Origin: DATESZ01 sp035283845 | Lineage (GTDB): Bacteria; Desulfobacterota; Syntrophia; Syntrophales; JACQWR01 | Assembly (NCBI GenBank): GCA_035283845.1 | Contig: DATESZ010000002.1 | Coordinates: forward strand, 1-8,522 | Length of the DNA stretch: 8,522 bases | Direction of reading: 5' to 3' | Shown here: positions 7,501-8,522 of the stretch, piece after piece | Numbering within the stretch: position 1 is the stretch's first letter | How the letters are laid out: every line of letters begins with the position of its first letter | Notes under the pieces: model-generated | The model's database searches: none | The model's input: the letters and a program-made list of their open reading frames with translations, nothing else | What the model was told of the DNA's origin: nothing | Program-made: the position numbers and the translations under genes

Positions 7501-7913
7501 GCGGCAATCCGCGCAACCGGCGGATCCTTCATCTGTGCATCCTTGAGGATCATGCCCACGGAGGTCTCTTTTTTGGGCAGACCCGGGCCGAGGGTAGTCA
7601 AATAATAGAGGGCAGTGAGGGTGTGGGACTTCCCACCGCCGAAGGTTTGGGAGACATTGATGATAGACTCGCCTCCTGGTGAGCCGGCGAGGCGTTTCAA
7701 TACCGCCTTGCAGAATTGCCGTAGATTGTACGTGGCGAAGGTAGTAGAAAAGAAACGGACGGGATCGCAGTAGTAAGGCTTTTCCCCCGGTCCGCCGAAG
7801 ATGACCTTGTGCAGATCGATGGCGAAATCGCTGGCCGTAAGCAGGCGATCACGGATCTCCCGCTGGAGCGTGCACACCTCTTTCCAGGGTTCGATGACAG
7901 AAGACTTTTTCAT
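4584..7913 (-). CDS. DUF499-family P-loop ATPase (COG1483), defence-island associated
   Basis: This is a large cytoplasmic AAA+-like ATPase of 1109 residues, recognised as the DUF499 family that accompanies DUF1156 methylases in defence islands. Its biochemical role is not established; a DNA-dependent motor or switch is inferred. Features in order: an N-terminal segment typical of the family (LHKVIFG, YYCDPVRFF, about 34-55); Walker A FGGGKSHT at 91-98; Walker B ALIMIDEF at 214-221 with the catalytic DE; a sensor-like VVSLLASE strand at about 268-275; PFHPDLLDRF at about 361-370; and RTRGVLQ at about 382-388, a candidate arginine finger. The C-terminal half has no motif I can name. It ends in a short helical E/K-rich tail. 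The ATG at 7913 overlaps the upstream stop as ATGA and has GGGAGG a few bases before it. The frame is uninterrupted and both nucleotide-binding motifs are intact. Confidence 0.88.
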   Translation of the reverse strand: MKKSSVIEPWKEVCTLQREIRDRLLTASDFAIDLHKVIFGGPGEKPYYCDPVRFFSTTFATYNLRQFCKAVLKRLAGSPGGESIINVSQTFGGGKSHTLTALYYLTTLGPGLPKKETSVGMILKDAQMKDPPVARIAAVSFDKVDWKAGGEGRSPEGKVRSFRMPWNLIAWQLLGQRGLDILQRDEGEPDFDTPPADTLWSEILQEVESKGQGALIMIDEFLMWAHDAASPDPTGESKDRGTFWYDRLKNFFQRLAQAVETSERSCLVVSLLASEPGKKDDVGDAVLNACNGGLGRQASIQTPVEKDDLAELLRRRMFETFPESETEHHKHVLAFWARMKAMEPIRAKMPDSEDRLKKAYPFHPDLLDRFFGKWTDLHQFQRTRGVLQTFAMALRDAEPWDDSPLIGPQVFLMAPGQEGLSEALLKIASAARDSVTGTNQPPWPENLRTELPRAREAQKADAATLTGREIEAACIAAFIYSQPLGEQADMNELRWLLAATCDMPAVLNAGLLAWYKSSWYLEECDATEAGTGVPRYWRLGPKPNLNQIHDSYKRQALKHAKSKFDELARTKCPPLYADLDTHVKSHALPATPADVADDGQFRLVVLGADYAGILGDPPQPKTADFIRTSSSSTYRRTYQNIVLLVTPSVTGLLEAEQHIADWMAWEDIRNSSHFKELDANQQRIVKDREKETLKDAQTAVKNAYEIVIYLHADGSILARKITIGAQSLMAALLVEKDLRLFRERMDAEALMPGGPYSVWPHTDPFIRVRDLYAAFGQQAKLPKLMSRQVVLNTIEDAVRRGVLALCCRRSDGSVQWYWRSAIDMVEWEQTAEAWLPASAKLTNLYPSAVIPDALAGLWPEDDRGVRLSEFYTWFDGAHAFEEKAHQDYPPEPRPIPAADYKIVQQAISAAVGNGALWLVYGNDSVFKEKPSTIQLEPDAVLYRPPQPRSAIDFLPPALPGAWSAEDEPKTTMRKLYTEIKATRGKPWPEKLFLEGLTAAVAQGFISRLTGSGPLISLGHDGAVGFIIKEAATPIPHPEPKPPGGRRMTNMASLSVLEVQTLADEVADLSKSLAGCDLIVEARISIKPQPDVDLAEAEEILTRIKKEWRF

Positions 7914-8522
7914 TCGTTGGCCTCCCTTCCACTTTCATTGTACTCAAAAAGAGACGTTTCCATGACCTTGTTGTCCACGAGAATCGTCCGCTTGCCCAAT
8001 TTCAGGTAGTTTGCCAGGGATTCAACCAGTTGCCGTTCCGTTTCCTGCCGATCCCGGACGGCCAGTTCCCGGACGGCCTGGAGCAAGGGCAGGAAGGCCT
8101 TATCATTGGCCAGCCCCCAGTTGTCGAAGGCCTGCCGGACATCGGCGACGCGGTTTTTCTGAAAGAGCACCAACAACCGCTGCAACCTGTCGATGAGCGG
8201 CGCTTGCAGCCCGGCGCGCGTCTCCCCCAGACCCTCGCGATCGGTTCGTTCCTGCAGGCGGAGGAGGCGACACTGGTTGCCCTTGCCTTCACCGGCAGCC
8301 TCACCACTTTCGGATTCTTCATCGCGCGGACGTCCCCGTTTATTTTGACCGCCCTGTTCGATGATATGCCAGACCAATTTGAGCCTGGTTTCGGTTTCCC
8401 CGCAGGCATTGGCGTAGAGGATGCAAGCCCCTGCGGGCGCCGGTTCAAGACCGAAATAGGCACGGTGGAGGAGGTAATACTGGGTGACGGCATCGATCTC
8501 CAACCCTTCCCCGCGTCCCTGA
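7910..8522 (-). CDS. DUF1156-type adenine-specific DNA methylase (COG1743), C-terminal part
   Basis: Only the last 203 residues are inside the window. The frame is open to the right edge, so the TTG at 8503 is just an internal leucine codon, not a start. The visible part begins with a segment characteristic of the C-terminal region of COG1743/DUF1156 proteins (VTQYYLLHRAYFGLEPAPAG, then CILYANACG). A charged low-complexity linker follows (DEESESGEAAGEGKG), then a mostly helical tail (LIDRLQRLLVLFQKN, about 90 residues). The catalytic motifs (SAM-binding FxGxG and the NPPY-type loop) would lie upstream, outside the window. The family methylates adenine in DNA and typically marks self DNA in anti-phage systems. 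Its stop TGA (7912-7910) overlaps the DUF499 start by 4 bases, showing a translationally coupled operon. Confidence 0.75.
   Translation of the reverse strand, partial: QGRGEGLEIDAVTQYYLLHRAYFGLEPAPAGACILYANACGETETRLKLVWHIIEQGGQNKRGRPRDEESESGEAAGEGKGNQCRLLRLQERTDREGLGETRAGLQAPLIDRLQRLLVLFQKNRVADVRQAFDNWGLANDKAFLPLLQAVRELAVRDRQETERQLVESLANYLKLGKRTILVDNKVMETSLFEYNESGREANE

Noticed and set aside
7236..7682. 148-codon plus-strand frame opposite the DUF499 nucleotide-binding region
   Set aside because: It is the antisense shadow of the Walker-motif-containing part of DUF499 and has an arginine- and leucine-rich composition typical of such shadows.
8002..8493. 163-codon minus-strand frame overlapping the methylase
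   Set aside because: The alternative frame matches the DUF1156 C-terminal pattern and runs into the coupled stop; this one is low-complexity, rich in serine, proline and arginine.
8501..8503. TTG at 8503 as the start of a separate 197-residue protein
   Set aside because: The frame stays open to the window edge and the upstream codons continue the methylase, so the gene is partial rather than short.
1..8522. CRISPR array or tRNA genes
   Set aside because: No regularly spaced direct repeats and no cloverleaf-like sequence were seen on either strand.

Overview
The window is an 8.5 kb piece of a bacterial defence or accessory island. Every recognisable gene lies on the minus strand, so transcription runs from high to low coordinates. 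The host cannot be identified securely. The family mix (DUF1156 methylase, DUF499 ATPase, Xre/ImmA pair, long-form HsdM, IS21-like debris) suggests an anaerobic, possibly deltaproteobacterial-type genome, but this is inference. To the eye, the right half (about 4.6-8.5 kb) is clearly richer in G+C than the hsdM gene and the AT-rich spacer at 2.3-3.5 kb, which suggests modules of different ages or origins.

Right half, read in transcription order: the C-terminal 203 residues of a DUF1156-type (COG1743) adenine-specific DNA methylase enter from beyond the right edge (8522-7910). Its stop overlaps the ATG of a 1109-residue DUF499 (COG1483) P-loop ATPase by 4 bases (7913-4584). The two families are known neighbours in phage-defence islands. 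Their remaining partners would lie to the right of the window.

Middle: after DUF499 comes an intergenic region (4431-4583). It holds a promoter-like TTGACA and two abutting 21-bp inverted-repeat operators of the form TGTGGT-N9-ACCACA. They lie in front of a 120-residue Xre-family regulator (4430-4068). Three bases after the regulator stop, a TTG-started ImmA/IrrE-type metallopeptidase begins. It is broken just after its HELGH zinc motif: the rest of the protein continues in another frame and about two dozen expected residues appear to be missing. The most likely state is an intact, autoregulated repressor paired with a dead protease.

Spacer 2288-3499 has no convincing gene. It contains a 111-bp MITE-like element with perfect 11-bp terminal inverted repeats, flanking nested inverted repeats, motifs resembling IS21-type ends, and a plus-strand unit (promoter-like TTGACA/TATGCT, several hairpins, then a good intrinsic terminator) that could encode a small structured RNA.

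Left: a complete type I-style N6-adenine methyltransferase, HsdM (2287-191), ends shortly before a strong intrinsic terminator (68-30). No HsdS or HsdR is visible, so within this window it is an orphan methylase. Overall, two DNA-methylation modules sit on either side of a regulator pair and a zone of mobile-element scars.
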